Of a stretch of 64,000 nucleotides of DNA, positions 61,573 to 64,000 are shown piece after piece. Below the pieces are notes generated by a model. The model was given only the letters and a program-made list of their open reading frames with translations. It ran no database searches and was not told the origin of the DNA. The stretch's first letter is position 1, and every line of letters starts with the position of its first letter. Both the position numbers and the translations under genes were made by a program. Source of the stretch: an uncultured Clostridia bacterium (GTDB taxonomy: Bacteria > Bacillota > Clostridia > Oscillospirales > Acutalibacteraceae); the NCBI GenBank assembly GCA_947630285.1, contig CANRHD010000001.1, forward strand, positions 1 through 64,000, in the 5' to 3' direction.

Positions 61573-62820
61573 TTATTGGTTAAAAATATCCGAAAGTAAA
61601 TAAAAGGAACCGCAGACCAAAACAAAATCCGACTCTTTTACTGCCCTATTATATGCGGTTTTAGGGTCAATTTCAATAGCCGATTTTTTTAAATATGTCT
61701 TTGAAAGCTCCCTCAATATTTCAGGCTCCTGCGAACGGGGGTTATCGGGCCTGGTAAAAACGGCCGCTTCGCACAGCGGAAGAATATGTTTAAGATATTT
61801 TTCACAGCTTTTATCCGCCATCATACCGATAACGGCGGTAATCTTTTCGCAATTAAGGTATTTTTCTATCACCCTTTTCAAAGCGACGGCACATTCCTCG
61901 TTGTGTCCGCCGTCGATAAGCACATTGGGTAAAATCAATTCCATTCTGCCGTGCATAACCGTGTTTTTTATTCCGTTGCGGATATTTTCGTATTCAACAT
62001 TTTTTATAAGCTCGGCCGCCTTTATTACGCCGATTGCGTTTTCAACCTGATGAGCGCCTGCAAGCGGTATGTAATATTCCCTGTTTTCAAACAGTATTTC
62101 GGTGCCGGAAATATTTTCGCTTATTATTTTTACATTTTCATAATCGGCAATGCAGAGACGGGCGTTTTTTTCGTCTGCGCTCTTTTTTATCACCTCAAGC
62201 GCCTCCAGCTCCTGTAGGGAGCTTGTAACAACTTTTGAATTTTCCTTGATTATACCGCATTTTTCAAACGCAATTTCCTCAACGGTACTGCCGAGTACAT
62301 TTGTATGGTCAAGGTTAATCGAGGTTATAACGCCAACCTCAGGACAGGGAATAATATTTGTAGAGTCAAACCGTCCGCCCAATCCGACCTCCATAACCGC
62401 ATAATCGCATTTTTCCCTTTTAAAATACTGGAGCGCCGCAGCGGTAACGGTTTCAAACTCGGTGGGCTCTAAGCCCTTTTGGTTTAAGCGCTCGACGGCG
62501 GACCTTACCTCGCTTACCGTCTGTGCCAAAGCGTCCTTTGGAATGTTTTTGCCGTTTATTCTTATTCTTTCGCAAAAATCAAATACATACGGGGAGGTAA
62601 AAAGCCCTGTTTTCATACCGGAGTCAATTAAAATTTCGGAGAGCATGGTCGAGGTTGTGCCCTTGCCGTTTGTTCCGGCAACATGGATAAACTTCATTGC
62701 GTTTTGGGGATTTCCCAATTCGCCGAGCAGAGCTTTTATCCTGTCCAGCCCGGGCTTTATACCGAATTTCAAAAGCGAATGGATATATGCCACCGCCTGT
62801 TTATAATCCGTAAAAATCAC
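61573..62820 (-). CDS. folC: Folylpolyglutamate/dihydrofolate synthase
   Basis: A 415 aa Mur-ligase-type ATPase adding Glu to folates. The P-loop is VAGTNGKGTTSTMLSEIL; then FTSPYVFDFCERIRING and TSINLDHTNVLGSTVEEIAFEKCGIIK. The start is a GTG with a modest SD. A TTTAAA-17-TACAAT promoter with TG extension lies at 62866-62894. Confidence 0.95.
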   Translation of the reverse strand: MIFTDYKQAVAYIHSLLKFGIKPGLDRIKALLGELGNPQNAMKFIHVAGTNGKGTTSTMLSEILIDSGMKTGLFTSPYVFDFCERIRINGKNIPKDALAQTVSEVRSAVERLNQKGLEPTEFETVTAAALQYFKREKCDYAVMEVGLGGRFDSTNIIPCPEVGVITSINLDHTNVLGSTVEEIAFEKCGIIKENSKVVTSSLQELEALEVIKKSADEKNARLCIADYENVKIISENISGTEILFENREYYIPLAGAHQVENAIGVIKAAELIKNVEYENIRNGIKNTVMHGRMELILPNVLIDGGHNEECAVALKRVIEKYLNCEKITAVIGMMADKSCEKYLKHILPLCEAAVFTRPDNPRSQEPEILRELSKTYLKKSAIEIDPKTAYNRAVKESDFVLVCGSFYLLSDIFNQ

Positions 62821-62865
62821 TCCACATTTTTTAAAGTCAAAAATCTTTCCCTGTTTCGTTAGGCT

Positions 62866-62894
62866 ATTGTACCATATCGGATTGCATATTTAAA
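62866..62894 (-). promoter_or_regulatory. Promoter of folC-GH38
   Basis: On the minus strand TTTAAA (62889-62894), 17 bp, then TACAAT (62866-62871) with TGG just upstream (extended -10). Confidence 0.5.
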
Positions 62895-62972
62895 GTGTTT
62901 TTAAGATGTTTTTATTTACTTTTTTCCGATTTTTTGTTAGACTGAAGTTATAAATTAAACGGAGGCGTAATT

Positions 62973-64000
62973 ATGGGCAAAAGCACACTTAGCAAAAAGC
63001 AGAAGCTCGGTTACTGTTCGGGAATAATAACCGAATCCCTGCTTTACAATATGTTTTATACATATTACCTTGTTTTTCTTACAGATGTAATTAAAATGGA
63101 TCCGCTTTTGGCAGGCACGGTCAGCTTTATCTCTATCATATGGGACGCTGTTACCGACCCCATAATCGGTTCGTTTGCGGACAGAAACGGCGCCGACAAG
63201 AGAAGATTTATGTCTAAGGCGGCATTTCCGCTCGGCATTTTGTTTGTTGCGGCGTTTATCAACATAGGCGTTAAATCATCTGTGTTGCAGTTTATTTACT
63301 ATACCGCCGTCGCAATGCTTTTCTGGCTTGCATATACAATCTACACCATACCGTATTATGCCGTGGTTGCGGAAATTACGGAGGACTATGACGAACGCAC
63401 CCAAATAAGAAGCACAAGCTCGCTTATAAACACGGTTGCTATTTTCCTCGGAAACGCTCTTCCTGCGGTTTTGCCTGCGCTGTTTGCCGGACTTGTAATT
63501 TCGGGGAACAAAATGGGCGACTCTGCCGGCTGGACAATTACGGCGGTTATAATGGCTGTGCTTTCAATAATTTTTGCGCTCATCACCGTAAAATCGCTCA
63601 AAAATATAAGGCTTCAAAAGGCGGAGGCAAAACCCGATTTAAACGATAAAAAGAGCATAAAGGAAATATTCTCCGAGTTTTTTGAAGTACTTAAAATCAA
63701 ACCGTTTAAATGGTTTGCTGTGTTTATAGTATTCTTCCTTATGGCGTCAAGTATGATACAGTCGTCGTTTGAATATATGATAAAAGACCTTGTCGGGGCA
63801 GACCCCGAAACATGGATGACTGTTGTAATTGTTGAGCTTGTCGTTGTAATGGCTCTGTTTATTCCGATTGTTACCAAGGTTTCCGAAAAGAAAGACAGGC
63901 GTTTTTCAAGCATAGTATTTATGAGCGTTATGAGCGTAGGACTTATTGTTTTGAGGATTATAGGCGTGCGCAGTATTCCTGCCGCTTTGGCAGTTACATT
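62973..64000 (+). CDS. GPH-family sugar:cation symporter (partial, cut by the right edge)
   Basis: The first ~342 residues of an MFS protein of the glycoside-pentoside-hexuronide family (MelB/XynP/YicJ-like). It has LSKKQKLGYCSGIITESLLYN at the start, the D-loop SIIWDAVTDPIIGSFADR, and AYTIYTIPYYAVVAEITEDYDERTQIRS. It likely imports oligosaccharides with Na+ or H+. GGAGG lies before the ATG at 62973. The ORF is missing from the track because it has no stop in the window. It diverges from folC-GH38 and may feed the mannosidase. Confidence 0.9.
   Translation, partial: MGKSTLSKKQKLGYCSGIITESLLYNMFYTYYLVFLTDVIKMDPLLAGTVSFISIIWDAVTDPIIGSFADRNGADKRRFMSKAAFPLGILFVAAFINIGVKSSVLQFIYYTAVAMLFWLAYTIYTIPYYAVVAEITEDYDERTQIRSTSSLINTVAIFLGNALPAVLPALFAGLVISGNKMGDSAGWTITAVIMAVLSIIFALITVKSLKNIRLQKAEAKPDLNDKKSIKEIFSEFFEVLKIKPFKWFAVFIVFFLMASSMIQSSFEYMIKDLVGADPETWMTVVIVELVVVMALFIPIVTKVSEKKDRRFSSIVFMSVMSVGLIVLRIIGVRSIPAALAVT

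Overview
The window looks like a chromosomal segment of an endospore-forming Clostridia bacterium, most likely Oscillospirales/Ruminococcaceae. The support is a SigA-DnaG-dGTPase block, an IspH-ribosomal protein S1 fusion, SpoIIID and a GerA/GerB/GerC operon, AddAB rather than RecBCD, an Rrf2-controlled cysteine locus, and strong SD sequences with frequent GTG/TTG starts. It is a densely packed core region with little mobile DNA. No tRNA, complete rRNA, CRISPR array, prophage or intact insertion sequence was found.

Layout. 1-260: a near-consensus minus-strand promoter and an rRNA-operon-like leader that runs off the left edge. 450-3616: a GLUG-repeat lipoprotein with a regulated-looking promoter, and an O-antigen-ligase-like membrane protein. 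3682-8572: sigA, dnaG, a dGTPase, a YigZ protein and rpmE. 8666-16828: addA and addB behind a GH27 glycosidase. 17259-22976: putP, TetR, a ZIP transporter, a membrane M28 peptidase, DUF2461 and an MGMT-like protein. 22983-28152: sporulation/germination genes (gerC-gerB-gerA, DUF421-DUF4363, spoIIID). 28225-31790: upp, rpiB, tsaB, tsaE and rodA. 31904-37332: pcrA, a lone fumarase beta subunit, a DivIVA-like protein, a hydrolase and an EamA protein. 37403-43349: a tyrosine phosphatase-RimI fusion, polA, dusB and mtaB. 43531-46656: a small membrane protein, an unknown protein and a second GH27 carrying an inserted domain. 46724-52370: the rpiR-HI0933-cmk-plsC-ispH/rpsA operon. 52469-55462: tmcAL and a DNA glycosylase, divergent from ackA. 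55537-58214: metY-cysK-rrf2. 58523-64000: a GH38 alpha-mannosidase, folC and a GPH sugar symporter cut by the right edge.

How the genes fit together. Several act on tRNA: TsaB, TsaE and MtaB act in t6A/ms2t6A formation, DusB makes dihydrouridine and TmcAL makes ac4C. AddAB, PcrA, PolA, two base-repair candidates and the dGTPase cover DNA repair and nucleotide pools. GH27, GH38 and the GPH symporter point to use of plant or host glycans, with AckA yielding acetate and ATP. The spore block shows that the organism forms and germinates endospores.

The most unusual signal is a pair of related hairpin-rich intergenic elements near 16957-17217 and 43940-44182. They share a core with compensatory base changes in two stems, and each is bracketed by a direct duplication of the local terminator hairpin. 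The duplicated hairpins differ between the loci, so the elements appear to have inserted at terminators and duplicated them. Other points of note are a 21-bp-phased direct repeat upstream of the lipoprotein promoter, inverted repeats that bury the SD sequences of spoIIID and the ZIP gene, an operator and short leader ORF ahead of metY, and the phosphatase-RimI fusion.
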